A DNA stretch of 64,000 bases from Ctena decussata (GCA_963989385.1 OZ022502.1:4804501-4868500); one strand, 5' to 3'; shown: positions 44,264-55,566, numbered from the stretch's first letter. The notes: generated from the sequence alone by a model not told the origin. Translations and numbers: made by a program.

Positions 44264-46450
44264 TTATTCGATTTCTAACAAGTAAGTTTTTAAAGCCTTT
44301 GGAAGAGGCAACAGTTCCACCTTTGTTGCAAGTTGTCTATTTACTGACTTGTAAATGCTGACCCTAGCTATTTGTTTTAAAGTCCTAGGTCTGTCTGTCA
44401 TACTGTTCAGTATAGCCAAGAATGACTGTCCCGTAGCCCCTAGGGGGTGAAACCTTGCCATGAAGCAAGCTGTCGCTAAGCACTCAAAGAGTATTTTGTG
44501 ATCCATCGTTTTGTAGAACAGCAACAAAAGTTCCTCAGCGCTACCATTCTCTAAGATAGCCTGTAGCTCCTTCACTTCATGGATATAATGACTCAAAGCC
44601 TGTGTGCCCTGCTTTTTCAAGAAAATGGAACTTTGAGAGTGGCAGATAATTGGATCCGAGGGATACGGCTCCAGGTCGGGATCAGCAGCCCACTGTAGCA
44701 ACGTTTTCAGCCATGTATGTAGCATCTGGAAGTCCACAGCATCACATGCGTACACAGATAACCTGACAAACTCAATAAGAGCATTGCCCGTTCCACCAGA
44801 CAGATCACCACTTTTCTTACTACTGGTGAAGTTAGGATCGAGTCCATATTGCAGAAATTTGACTAGAATATCATTAATAAAGACTGCAAATTGTGACTTG
44901 ATATTCTGACTCATTTCATTTCCGGTTCCACCGGGCATGTTGACCAAGACTCGCTGAGCGAGGCGAGCCAACATCGTGGAAAATGTTGACTGATCATCAG
45001 AAACAAAGTTACATTTAGCACCATTCTTTAAAAGGATTTCAATAGCTGTCAAAATATCACTAGCTTGTTGAACAATATCTGGGATTTCAGTATTCAGTAA
45101 AGCTTGCACTAAAAGAATCAGAGGCGTGTGTCCTATAGAACATCGCGTATTTACATCAGATCCACTCTGAACTAGCACTTCTATTGCTCGGCCTAAACTT
45201 TTGAAGTCATTTCTATAAATGTAAATTGAATTAATACTTGCTTGTATGCATTCATATTTATTGTCAGGCTGACTAGCTTTCATGGTCACGTGCAGTAATT
45301 TATTTAAAGGCTGTAGACAGTTTGAGTCAAATATGTGAGGATCGGCATTAAAATCCAGCAGTAGTTTAAGAGTCTGAATCACCTGTTCCTGATAGTTTGG
45401 TTGTAGCTGCCACCTCGGGACTTCTCTCTGGGCCGAGTGGTAAAAATTCCCGCCGATGTACGACACATGCGTTGTCAACAGATGCAACGCTGTTTCTCCC
45501 TTTAAGTTTATGGAATTTATTAATTGCTCTATTCCAGTTGTCAGTAAGTAACGGGTTGTGTCAAAAATTGCAAAAATACCATCAATATCATTTCTGTAAA
45601 GTCTATGAAGGGCCGTGTCACCATTCTCGGCCACCATATTTACATCAGCCCCATTGTCAATCAGCAGTTTTGAACACTGCCTACCCCATACTACTGCTAG
45701 TAACAAAGGTGCGTCGCCTTTAGCGTCTGTCTTGTTGATTTGCTCTGGGTATTTCTGGATGAAATGTTGAATGCATTTCTCGGCTCCATGACGTGCGGCG
45801 AAGTGAAGATATCCGGGTAATGAATGTCCCCTATTCTGCGAAACCATAATATCACTCAGTAGTTGTACGGATTCTAAATGATCTCCAAGAATAGCATATT
45901 CGATGGGTTTGTACTTTTCAACTTCACAATGATAGGTTGGCTGAAACATGAACCCAAAGCGTCTGTGGTAGTCTACAGGTTCGTGTAAATGTGGATAACA
46001 AAGTCCATAAATTCTATTAACATCTCTTGGATGTCTTTCTAATAAAGTATGAAGTATATAAGTTCGCCCTAAAGATGCTGCCAGATGAACCGGGTAATTG
46101 CAGTTTGTACTACCAGATATATAAGCTTTATTGGTAAGAAGATTTGCAATTTCTTTCTGATTCAAGCAAACGCCATGCTGGAGTAAATTCATTCCATGTG
46201 TTCCATCTTTTATAGCAAGAATATCCTCTGAATATGGTAATCCCTCTATTGACTTTAATATATCCGACAAATCTGTTTCCTGTCCTTCTTCCTGGCGAAT
46301 CTGTTGTATGATCTGGAGAACACGTGACTTGGTATCTGGAGCTGGTTTAAGCGGTTTGTGGCCGTACACCAAACTGACAGGCCAAGTGGATCTAAAGCAG
46401 TCATAGATGTAGCATAGACAGTGGTAGGACATCTGTAGGTAACCCGGCAT
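44264..46450 (-). CDS. ankyrin-repeat and SOCS-box protein (ASB-like), 728 aa
   Basis: A single uninterrupted exon encodes the whole protein. Ankyrin-type helices recur from about residue 86 to 590; clear ones are NYPVHLAASLGRTYILHTLL (119-138), GDAPLLLAVVWGRQCSKLLI (245-264) with NGADVN, GETALHLL (318-325), and GSDVN (430-434) with GHTPLILL (440-447). Residues 688-727 match a SOCS box: a BC-box-like LKQIARVSI and the LPLPKALKTYL end. Ankyrin repeats bind substrates and a SOCS box recruits Elongin B/C and Cullin-5, so a ubiquitin-ligase adaptor role is inferred. The usual BC-box cysteine is alanine (residue 695). The start is fixed by an in-frame TGA 15 codons upstream. Which ASB subfamily it belongs to is unknown. 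Confidence 0.9.
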   Translation of the reverse strand: MPGYLQMSYHCLCYIYDCFRSTWPVSLVYGHKPLKPAPDTKSRVLQIIQQIRQEEGQETDLSDILKSIEGLPYSEDILAIKDGTHGMNLLQHGVCLNQKEIANLLTNKAYISGSTNCNYPVHLAASLGRTYILHTLLERHPRDVNRIYGLCYPHLHEPVDYHRRFGFMFQPTYHCEVEKYKPIEYAILGDHLESVQLLSDIMVSQNRGHSLPGYLHFAARHGAEKCIQHFIQKYPEQINKTDAKGDAPLLLAVVWGRQCSKLLIDNGADVNMVAENGDTALHRLYRNDIDGIFAIFDTTRYLLTTGIEQLINSINLKGETALHLLTTHVSYIGGNFYHSAQREVPRWQLQPNYQEQVIQTLKLLLDFNADPHIFDSNCLQPLNKLLHVTMKASQPDNKYECIQASINSIYIYRNDFKSLGRAIEVLVQSGSDVNTRCSIGHTPLILLVQALLNTEIPDIVQQASDILTAIEILLKNGAKCNFVSDDQSTFSTMLARLAQRVLVNMPGGTGNEMSQNIKSQFAVFINDILVKFLQYGLDPNFTSSKKSGDLSGGTGNALIEFVRLSVYACDAVDFQMLHTWLKTLLQWAADPDLEPYPSDPIICHSQSSIFLKKQGTQALSHYIHEVKELQAILENGSAEELLLLFYKTMDHKILFECLATACFMARFHPLGATGQSFLAILNSMTDRPRTLKQIARVSIYKSVNRQLATKVELLPLPKALKTYLLEIE

Positions 46451-46512
46451 GGTTCCTGTGCAACTGCGCTGGGTCCTAGTTTGTGAAAAACTTCAAGGCA
46501 TTTGGTTCATTC
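46451..46512 (-). other. 5' UTR part of the ankyrin-SOCS exon, with splice acceptor
   Basis: The minus strand reads AACTATCTTATTGTAG, then 62 nt of leader to the ATG. The leader has two upstream ATGs, one followed closely by the in-frame TGA. An upstream non-coding exon is therefore expected at higher coordinates. Confidence 0.6.
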
Positions 46513-47039
46513 CTACAATAAGATAGTTACATTTTGGTAATAGTTATACAGTGGACCCTCTTTACAACACAGTATTCATTAGTGATTACAGCAGCAAACT
46601 TTTTAACGCATCATACTGATACGGAAGAAATGGCTTTATTGTTCAGAATACGTATTCATTATGACAGCAAATTCTGCTCAATAATCACTGTTGTTGTAGT
46701 GATGGTCCACTATTTATGGGCTGTCCGCAATAAAGATAGCAATCAATGCGCTTTAGCTATTTGGATTATTGATCACACTACTCAGAGAGAAAGTTCCCGT
46801 ATTGTTGGTCAATCTTGAAATACAACATATACATATCAGGTCGGGGAAAGCTTGAAATGATCTACAGTAGATTTAGATTAACTCATCTATAAAATGCACT
46901 GAAATACGTGCGTTAGGGTTTCTGCATGCCCGTCACTGAAAATTGCGAAATTATTTTATGGCTGAGTTTTTACTTGGGTTTATAAATGAAAATTTAAAGA
47001 GTAACTACACTTCAGGAACTGACTGAATCAGATCCCAAA
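46513..47039. other. intron or upstream flank of the ankyrin gene
   Basis: No further exon or promoter was recognised. Confidence 0.35.
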
Positions 47040-47450
47040 CCCTATCCCCAACATCAAAGGGAAAGATTGACAAATACATCCCAACAAACAATAAATTACA
47101 AGTGATAAGCCGAGTCAGCAGCTCTTTCCCTAATAGGTGGCAACTCAGCTAGCTTTATTGAACTAAATAATTTAGACCAACAGAAGGGTTACAACAGACT
47201 AAGGAAATTATAAGAAAAACATTTAACAATTATTTCTACATATATCTCTATTTTATTATAGAAGGGTTAAAATGAGAACACAATAAATTAAACAGCACCG
47301 AACATAAAACAAATGCAACCGCAACGAAAGTACCGCCTTGGAACGGTCAGTAATAACTACTGGGGGGTTTAAACCGGTTTTACTGGGCCCAAACCTTCAC
47401 CCTCACCCTCCGCTGCGGTGCACACAATTAGTTTGTAGTTCGTCAAAGCA
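47040..47450 (-). repeat. dispersed repeat shared with 34835-35165 (inverted)
   Basis: TACCGCCTTGGAACGGTCAG and CTACTGGGGGGTTTAAACCG are the inverse of words in the 34.9-kb insertion. Outer limits not fixed. Confidence 0.6.
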
Positions 47451-48339
47451 CCCAAATAAAAAATCTGTACTTGTAAGTCATTTAAACATTGACAATTACG
47501 GAATATTCTAGCAGTGACCTATATAGCAGGGATTTCCCCAGACCATTAAGGCATGTCGCTTGCAACGTGCCTCCCTCTTAAAATTACCTTTGCAGCATGC
47601 CTTAATTTCCAATGAAAATTTATTAAAGTGCTTTTATTTTCATTTCTTAGCAAGTAAAGTTGTTTAAATGCATTAAGGATCATCAACAGATTATGTTTAA
47701 TGTAGATTTAGGCTAATTTTGACAAAACAGTGCTATATTAAGGATTTTAAAAATTGATCAACAAGTCAAAATCTGATTTTTGTGCTAAAAGCAACATGCT
47801 TTCTGATCTATCTATCTATCTATCTATCTGCATGCATATTTAGTTTGTCTGAATGGATACTCTGTCAGTCTGTCTGCCAGCATGCTCACCTATCCACCCA
47901 CTCTCCTACCCTACCCTACCCTTCCCACCCCGTTTGTTTCCTTCTGAACTCTGATTTTCCTTTGATGGCTTATCATCTTTACATCGGCTGCCAATTAAAA
48001 TTACATGTGCTCTTTTATAATTGCCTATTTTCAGAATGTACATACACTTCTTTAGTTGCCAAGGATGGTAATTTTAGAGGATTTTTTGTTGTTGTTGTTG
48101 TAAAAAGTTAAAGCAACAAAAACAGGTATTAGGGTGAAATCAACCTATGACCTCACCTTTTTGTCCTAATAAATACACCAACTCGAAATGACTCACCCCT
48201 AAAATCGGGCCGAAACGACCCACCTAAGAAATTAGTCGTAAACATAAACAAATCACCCAAGGACAACGATCACTCACCTGCCAGTATATGCTCAGGTCAA
48301 CTGGCCAAAATGTAAGCTTTCTGGTCAGGTTGGCTATTA
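47451..48339. other. unassigned sequence with (TATC)n microsatellite
   Basis: TATC repeats lie at 47806-47828. No gene seen. Confidence 0.4.
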
Positions 48340-49376
48340 AACAGGCTGCCATTCTATAGGATTGGACGGTTCCATTCAAAAGCATTAGAGACCAAATTTG
48401 ACCTTGCCGCAAAACAGGTCAAGGTCAACCCAAGGTCATCATTTATATAAACTTGGCAGTAGTAGAGTCCCAGATGATACATACCAAGTTTCAAGGCAAC
48501 CTGGAGAAGACGATTTTTTTAAGGTTTTGCCATATATGGGCATGGTGGCCATCTTGGTCATGTGACCTGGACCAAGTATATAAACTTTGTTACCCGCTTT
48601 GCCTGAGGACTCCATATGAAATTTAATTGAAATTGGCCCAGTAGTTTCAGAGGAGAAGTCCAAAATGTTGACATATTACAGACAAATGACATTTAGCGAA
48701 GGTCACTAAATGACCTTGACCTCTAGAATTCCTAGGGGTTCAAGTTGTCTGCATTTCAATATCACAGAGCACTATAGCAACAAAAAAATGCTCTTTTTTA
48801 GCTTTTCCCATTCAAAAGCACTAGAGACCAAACTTGACCTTGTGGCAAAACAGGTCAAGGTCAACCCAAGGTCATCATTTATATAAACTTGGTAGTACTA
48901 GAGTGAGTCCCAGATGCTATATACCAAGTTTCAATGCAATCGGTCCAGTGAGTGGTTCTGGAGAAGAAGATTTTTTAAGGTTTTTGCCATATATGGGCAT
49001 GGTGGCCATTTTGGTCATGTGACCTGGATCAAATATATAAAATTTCTTTCCTGTTTTGCCTGAAGGCTGCATATGAAATTTAATTACAATTGGCCCAGTT
49101 GTTTCAGAGGAGAAATCTTTAAAATGTTGACACACAACAGACAAATGACCTTTGGCCAAGGTCTCTAAATGACCTTGACCTCTAGTATTCATAGGGGTTG
49201 ACAAAGACTGAATTTCCATATCACAGAGCACTACAGCAACAGAAAAATGCAAATTTTCAGCTTTTCCCATTCAAAAGCCTAAGGAACCAAATTTTGCCTT
49301 GCCATAAAATCGGTCAAGGTCAACCCAGGGTCACCAACTTTGTAGTACTAGAGTCTAAGATGCTACATACCATCCT
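48340..49376. repeat. tandem array of ~450-bp units rich in AGGTCA words
   Basis: Two full units and a part-unit (from about 48340, 48808 and 49262). Each has CAGGTCAAGGTCAACCCAAG, GGCATGGTGGCCAT, GGTCATGTGACCTGG and AAATGACCTTGACCTCTAG. Frames in it are not protein-like. Confidence 0.8.
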
Positions 49377-49576
49377 GTAGACATGCCGCCAAGTTACATC
49401 TACGGAAACCAAGGGTTCTATTTGCCTTTGCGCAAATATTGCTGACATGTGTGTTCCATTTCATATCATTGGTAATAGCTATACCAAGATATTTAATAAT
49501 TTCTATGTTATCGAGGACCATTCCCTCTAACTTATTGGAAGCATTGATCTTCTTGATCCGTTTCTTGTATTTTAGC
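49369..49576 (-). pseudogene. LINE reverse transcriptase fragment (third lineage)
   Basis: The minus-strand frame includes IKYLGIAITNDMKWNTHVSN and ICAKANRTLGFRRCNLAAC, a classic post-YADD block of Jockey/CR1-type RT. It is cut at 49577 by the Mutator-like insertion and a few more residues resume at 52649 (52649-52690). No other part of the LINE remains. Confidence 0.8.
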
Positions 49577-50057
49577 ATTACAAATGGGAATTGTCTCCGG
49601 GTACGGTACTGTATCCCTAGACCCTGGGTCTCCAGGTACAGAACCGTACCTAGAGACAGCCCTGTGAGGACTGGCTCCGGGTACGGCAGTAAGTTTTCAA
49701 AACTATGTATTAAGTAGTTTTACCCATTTAAAATATAGTTTATCCAGCAATAAAATTACTTCTTGTAAAAATTCCATTAAGTCGCCATCTTGCTAGGGAA
49801 AATCATAACGTAAGACAGTCATTTGCGTTATTTTGACTGATGTACATATACAGAAACTGCGAAAAGCACGGCCAAGGTTTCTTATTTGATCGCCCGCTAA
49901 TTACTTGCCGACAATGACTTCTGAGGATTGAAAACAACCATCATATCATTAAAATCTGTAGAAACAGACAATTACATTTATTAAAAAGTATCCATCTCTA
50001 AATAATTCTGCTATAAGCAATGTAGACCCAAATAAAAGCATCGCAAACGACTGCGTG

Positions 50058-50655
50058 ATACCCCGCCACTGCAAACCTTTTTCACTCACTGATTTTTCCA
50101 GATTTATGCATGTATACAGCTGGGGGCAGGGGGAGATAACTCCCATGGGGTAAATTTGAGCATATCTGGAGGCTTTCATCACTTTGATCATTTGCTGAAA
50201 GTTTCAGAAAAATTGCTTCAAACTCTGATTTTATATGTAATTTTTCATGATTTTATACAAGTATATAGTCCCAGGGCAGGGGCAGATAACCCCCGATGAT
50301 AGAATTTCTGTGCTCATAAAAAGCTTTTGTTACTTCGATCATGTTTGTGGAGTTTCGTCATGATACTCCAAGTAGTAAAGGAACTAGACGCCAGAAACTG
50401 TTTTTTGTACATTGACAAGTGCCATAACTCTGTCAAAAATTAACGAAATTTGCTCATTAACAATCCCAAGCAAAACATTCTCTGACAGTACAAATGCATA
50501 TGTAAAATTTGAAGGAAATCCGTTGATGAATACTTATCGAACGGAAACGAAGTGCGGACGAACAGACGTACGTACGACGGACGGACAGACACACAGACGG
50601 CCAACGTGAAAACATAATACCCTGCCACTAATGTGTGGCGGCCCTGGCGGGGTAT
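50058..50655. mobile_element. element with ATACCCCGCCA termini, nested
   Basis: ATACCCCGCCA and its complement at the ends, with a GACGGACGGACAGAC-type tract near the right end, as in the elements at 34 and 41 kb. No coding content. Confidence 0.7.
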
Positions 50656-50762
50656 AAAAAGACGCCTAAAATGGAATGTATCCATAGCCGCAGTACCGGG
50701 GCACTGTTCGTCTGTCCGTTGAATAAAAACTGTTTCTCTTATTGAACTTTGTTAGTATTTTA

Positions 50763-50972
50763 CAGTGCTTGACACTCCCTAGATTAATGTGGTGGCCCAA
50801 AAGTTCAGCAGGCCACATTTTCAGTGGCCCAAATTAGCCACTAGCTAAATATCCAATGCATTTATTATTGCCAGACAGGTATATTTGGGCCACTAAAGTT
50901 CATAATTTGAAACTTTTTGGTGGCCCTAGACAAAATTAAGGCGCATTTGGCCACTGGCTGTTTCCAGCACTG
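50763..50972. mobile_element. hAT-like MITE, nested
   Basis: Termini CAGTGCTTGACAC and CAGTGCTGGAAAC are inverted, with ATTTTA outside both ends (50757-50762, 50973-50978). CAGTG ends are typical of hAT elements, although their duplications are usually 8 bp. Confidence 0.7.
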
Positions 50973-50978
50973 ATTTTA

Positions 50979-51600
50979 GTCAAAACAGGTGTGCAAAACA
51001 ACAATTATCGGTGTAAACGCGAAAACGTCATGTTAGTTTTAATGCAAAATAAACACATTATTTTGACGGCATTATCATTAATAACGTCCCCTAGCAAGAT
51101 GAGAGTGTTCGAGCTTTATGCAGAGCTGTTCCAAGAACAACCGGACTCACCTACTCTGCTCCAATTCATCTTGGATGGTAGTGATGTGTTCCAGTGTGAT
51201 AGCCAAAGACAATCTCATATAAGAACTGACTTAGAAAAAACCAGTAGATGTTTGTGTCAGAGACTGCATGCTGAAAGATATAAAAGACTTTCCCTGGTCC
51301 CTAAAAGAAAAAGAGACATTAAACGTAATAAGAGACATTAAAAGTAAAAAGAGACATTAGACACAAAAAAGTAGACGCAGCACAATCCGTTGAAAGATAT
51401 AACGAGGTTTTTCCCAGACATTGTAATAAGGGTGACGGTGTATATATTGATCGAGTCCCTGTACATATACGAACTGTTATAACCTAAACAAAGATTTTGG
51501 AACTCCATCAGGAGTGTGTGCCTCTACTGGCAGAATTTATATACAACAAACGAACGAACGATGGCGACTTAATGAATATCTACCAAGAGTAATTTTATTA
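50979..51600. other. Mutator-like element interior
   Basis: The 116-codon frame at 50991-51341 is basic at its end and not recognised; repeated GAGACATTAAA words at 51310-51360 suggest non-coding DNA. Confidence 0.35.
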
Positions 51601-51606
51601 CTTAAA

Positions 51607-52448
51607 CAGGGTTTTTTTTAAGCGCGGGTCCGTTGGCCCGGGCCCGTTGATTTTGGCCTCGGGCCAGTTAAATCCCACTGTAGCAGGTCCGTCAGGCCAG
51701 TTGAATTTCGGGGAGTCATTTCGGGACATTCAGTTTGTTTCAAACTTGAAGCGAAAACCATCTGAAAACCAGTCTACTTTCGTTTTGCTACGGATGATTT
51801 CATTGGACGATAAGAAATGTTTAATCCAATGAAATTTCTCCTTGCATTGCAAATAGACAATATGGCCGACCCATGAAGTTTGGGGATGAATCGCAGAAGT
51901 CACATGTAAAAAAATGGACCCCAAATGACTTCTGCGCTTATTTCAACCCCCGCCATCTAAAAAACAAAAACAGCTGCTTAAGTCCGATGAAGAAAAAAAG
52001 CCACCCAAGACAAATCGAACAGTCTGGCCGCCATCGGTACTTTCAACCTGGGTGGCAGACTGAATTCAAGTGCCTGAAGTGGCTCGAGTTTGATGATGCC
52101 CTAGGAATGAAATGTTCAATTTGTAAAACTAGGGACACAGTTGGCTCTTATGTTACTGGATGCACCAATTACAAGAAAACCTCACTGCTATATCATGAGG
52201 TATCAGACTTGGCTTAATGGGTTAATTATCTTAAACATTCCGATACTAAACAACTACAGATAAGACTGGATATTTGGTGATAAAGGATCATACATTTTAA
52301 TGGTGCTTTATTTTATTGAATATAATTAGTCCTGTATATTCCGCATTGGAAAAATAGTCGGGCCAGTTGAAAATTTGGATGGCCAGTAGATTTTCCGGCC
52401 AGGTGGCCCTGCAGGCCAATGGCATTTTGGTCCCTAGGAAAACCCCTG
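51607..52448 (+). mobile_element. decayed hAT-like element, nested
   Basis: Ends CAGGGTTTTTTTTAAG and CAGGGGTTTTCCTAGG are inverted, and CTTAAA lies outside both (51601-51606, 52449-52454). GGCCAGTTGAA words recur near both ends. Contains the zinc-finger remnant at 51873-52217. Confidence 0.7.
51873..52217 (+). pseudogene. hAT transposase-type N-terminal zinc finger remnant
   Basis: The frame ends with FQPGWQTEFKCLKWLEFDD, then CSICKTRD, YVTGCTNYKKTSLLYHE and a stop. W-x-x-D/E...C-x2-C...GC.N(F/Y)KK.SL..H is the pattern of the TTF/ZNF862-like zinc finger that starts many hAT transposases (recall). The second histidine and all of the catalytic region are missing. Basic residues precede the finger. 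A domesticated single-exon protein is unlikely because of the stop and the surrounding hAT ends. Confidence 0.55.
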
Positions 52449-52690
52449 CTTAAATATATTAAATGGGTACAACTACTTAATACATAGTATTGAAAACTTA
52501 CCGTCGTACCCGGAGCCAATCCTCATAGGACTGTCTCCAGGTACGGTTCTGTACATGGAAACGAACCGTACCTGGAAACTCAGGGTACGGTTTCATACCT
52601 GGTAACCCAGGGTCTAGGGATACGGTACTGTACCCAGATATTACAAATATGCATACTTGACTGCAGGGTGAGGGCTATGCGTGGTCAGTC

Positions 52691-53194
52691 TGGTAGGCTG
52701 CTGGATGTATTGTGGCAAATGAATGGCCGTCTACCCCAGACACTGGGCCAAAATGACAAAGCCGCCGGGAAAAGGGCCGAAACGACCCGGGGTCCGAACA
52801 GGAGTAGGGCCGAAATTTTCGGAAAAAATCCAGATTCATGTCAACATTCTTTAAACAAAGCCATTTCACCATATCAACCCTACGATACATGCACATGCGA
52901 TCGACTGTATGTAAGGCTTTCGCTTACCAGCAAACGTTTATTTAATTCTTGTGTTAGGCTGGTTTTAACCAAAAATGTACATGTAAACATCATCCGATGC
53001 TGAGCGAGACCAAAGGTCAAGGCCGGTTCCGGTGACTGGCCGTATGGAATTCGTGCTTCTTTTGACATTCCTCCTTCAGGGGGAGCACGTCGAAGAGTGT
53101 AGGTGTAGAGCCAGAGTACGATCATTATGTGTAGTTATCTGTATGACAATGAAGCAAGCAAATATGTAAGCGCCGACGACGACACCAGAAAATA
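52691..53194. other. unassigned sequence
   Basis: Open frames on both strands near 52675-53003 overlap each other and lack splice support or recognisable content. Confidence 0.35.
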
Positions 53195-53564
53195 ATACCG
53201 TATACATGATTATTTTCGCGGTGTTCCATTTTCGCGGTATTTCGCGGTCACTTAAAAACCGCGAATATTAAAATCCCGAAAACATTTCCTGTTTCTTACA
53301 TAGTATCTTCTGTATACACAGTGCTCATATATTTTGTTTCTGTTTGCTTCGGTAATTGCTGGTACTATTCACTATTCTTTCATTTACCTGCGGCTGCCCT
53401 GCCACAGGTTAATAAATGAACTGGCTCAAGTGAAAAGAAGTAGTTTTGCCTTTTGCGCATGTTGCTAACCGCGAAAATTAAAAATCGCGAAAATAAATTA
53501 ATGTGTATGTTTTGACCAGTAACCGCGAAAAAAGAACCCGCGAAAATTACAGCGTATACGGTAT
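53195..53564. mobile_element. MITE with ATACCGTATAC termini and TTTTCGCGG words
   Basis: ATACCGTATAC and its complement at the ends; TTTTCGCGG or its complement recurs about eight times, mostly near the ends. Confidence 0.75.
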
Positions 53565-53713
53565 ATGCCTCGCTTCTGCCACTCGAAGGCGAGACAAAAA
53601 CCGCCAAGTCATCTACATGTATCACAGTCTGTATGTACAGAGCATTAAAACGACGTTATATAAATATCCCGCACACAGAACAAAATTGCACGCACACATT
53701 CAAACAAAACCAA

Positions 53714-53813
53714 CCCAGCAGGCACATGACGTCGAAATGACATCGGACTGACGTCGATGCGACGTCGCATCGACGTCACTACGACGTCATTTCAACATCA
53801 TGTGCCTGCTGGG
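53714..53813. mobile_element. 100-bp palindromic MITE, CCCAGCAGGCACATGACGTC termini
   Basis: Nearly perfect palindrome of exactly 100 bp, made largely of GACGTC-type words around GATGCGACGTCGCATC. A half-copy lies at 56282-56351. Confidence 0.85.
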
Positions 53814-53969
53814 AAGCATGTAGGTACACAGCGAGTGCTGGAACAACATTGTATTACTTATGAGCCAACATTAATTAATTGTACATTTATTTCAATCCGG
53901 TGTAACCACTAGGAAGTGCTTTGACTAATTTGCGGGAGACATTACAGAAAGGAATCAATGACACTTTAA

Positions 53970-54505
53970 AGGTAGGTTCCTGGACTAGCGATAACATTTA
54001 TGTTCACAAAATATTTTTTTTTTTTCTGTGTAGTATTGAATTCTCTTATCTTTCTCAATCTGTTGCTACTGAGAAAATCGTCAGATGTTGTAGAAAATAG
54101 TCGTTTTCCCTTTGGTTTATTTTCTTTCGTTGGGATTCCAGTTCTAAAAATAATTATGTTATATGTCTATATTAAGTGCGCGATTTCTGATGCCAGTCTC
54201 CAAAGGCAATTTTCTCTCGCCGTGAGCTCTCCTAAAGGTCCTGACATGGCGGATGGGTTAAAACTATCCCAAAATGCAATACAGCATGACGTCAGCTGTG
54301 TTTTCTATTTTTGGCGCGAACTAAAAATAGCACTAACTGGTGTGCGAAGCAGAGTTAGGAAATCCCTTGCAAAACAACTTTTTAATATTTTTTTATTTAC
54401 ACTTTTTAGAGAAACTTATTCATTTCCTTTTTATAAGTGCTTTCCAACAACTTGGATAAAAAATCATAAAAATTATGACGCATTCCAAAGTACAGGAACC
54501 TACCT
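53970..54505 (+). mobile_element. TTAA-flanked non-autonomous element (copy 2)
   Basis: AGGTAGGTTCCTGGACT and AGGTAGGTTCCTGTACT termini, TTAA at 53966-53969 and 54506-54509. Interior matches copy 1 (14349-14892) in the opposite orientation. The long frame at 54000-54509 is a by-product of the element sequence. Confidence 0.85.
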
Positions 54506-54509
54506 TTAA

Positions 54510-55025
54510 GATTTTATCAGCGAAAGTTATCTAGGTTACTACAAGGTGAAAGGATCAATTTCAGAACTTCGACATGTTTTCCTATAATTTTATGTTTTTG
54601 TTTTCTATTGGATTGGTTTGCTTCGTTTGTTTCTACGACGAAGGTAAAATTGTAATTGTTTAGTAGTTGGCCTGGAGATACAATGTACATGTGTTCTTTC
54701 AGGAATAAGTTTCGATGGAAAAACTACATTTTAGTTTCGTCACTCCTTAAGATGAATGGGTTTGACTTTCAGGGGAAGCAACTCTACCAGTTTCTATTAT
54801 GTCTCCCCTTTTCAGTCGGGGTCAACGCTGAAACGAAAATCTTTTCTCCTCTAAGAGCAGCGCTTAACAAACTGAAACGAGACTCTAAACGAGGGAGGAG
54901 GCAATTTTAAATGCTTTCACTTAATGAAAAGAGTGCCAGGAAAGAAAATGTCAGAGAAACTTGCCCTGAAAGTGAACTCATTCACCTTAATAACTTCTCT
55001 ATCCGTCATAGACAACAATTATTTC
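54510..55025. other. unassigned sequence
   Basis: The frame 54656-54910 is not recognised and has no splice support. Confidence 0.35.
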
Positions 55026-55153
55026 ATTTTCTGGTGTTTATCGAAGTATAAACTACATTGGGCCGCGTGTAAAGTAAGTGAACCCCGAATGGATTCATGT
55101 TAACTTTGCTAGCGACTCAATGTAGTTTATACTTCAATAAACACCAGAAAAAT
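55026..55153. mobile_element. 128-bp MITE with ATTTTCTGGTGTTTAT termini
   Basis: Near-perfect ~35-bp inverted arms with GAAGTATAAACTACATTG. A loose arm of the same type lies at 55216-55235. Confidence 0.75.
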
Positions 55154-55566
55154 TAAGTTCATTGCTTTTTCTATCTATTAACTAACTACATATTTGCATA
55201 AGGGCTACAGTAGTTATTGAAGTATACACTACATTATGTTCTAATGTCTTACCATAGGGTGTTTCAATAAATGCACTGAGCATGAAAATATAGAACTATG
55301 CACCCTTCTGATGAGTCAACGTCACTATGATTGTTCTTGTGCGGTATGCACATATGATGGTAAGGGAGCATTTCAGGCTGTCTTTGTAGCGTTTCTTCTA
55401 ACCACCGTGGTAGCGTTTTCCCACCGAAGATTTTCTGAGGAATATTTCTATGTATACATTCACGCCTAGTAAACGCGCAATTCGATTCCCAAGTGGAAAT
55501 TAAAATTGCAAGCTTCTGCAAATTGCTAGCCGAAATGCATTTTGACTTGTATTTACAAAAAGCACA
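55154..55566. other. unassigned sequence
   Basis: A minus-strand frame at 55264-55644 runs into the next MITE and is not recognised. Confidence 0.35.

Larger units (their letters stand above)
49586..52639. mobile_element. Mutator-like element, ~190-bp inverted termini, 9-bp duplication
   Basis: ATTACAAAT flanks it at 49577-49585 and 52640-52648, and the LINE frame reads on across the empty site. Termini share GGGTAC...ACTGTATCCCTAGACCC, CCAGGTA, GGCTCCGGGTACG and TATGTATTAAGTAGTT in inverse order. The first ~10 bases on each side differ. Nine-base duplications with long termini suggest the Mutator superfamily. The interior holds no Mutator transposase but three other elements. Confidence 0.7.

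Noticed and set aside
48439..49270. Frames at 48439-48663 and 48917-49270 with similar residues (FSSETTGPI)
   Set aside because: They repeat because the ~450-bp DNA unit repeats; no start, splice or domain evidence.
50991..51341. 116-codon frame with a basic end
   Set aside because: Lies in the Mutator-like interior, ends in repeated GAGACATTAAA words and matches no transposase motif that I know.
54000..54509. 169-codon open frame
   Set aside because: It spans the TTAA element almost end to end; the shared residues with the 14.6-kb copy reflect DNA homology of the MITE, not a conserved protein.
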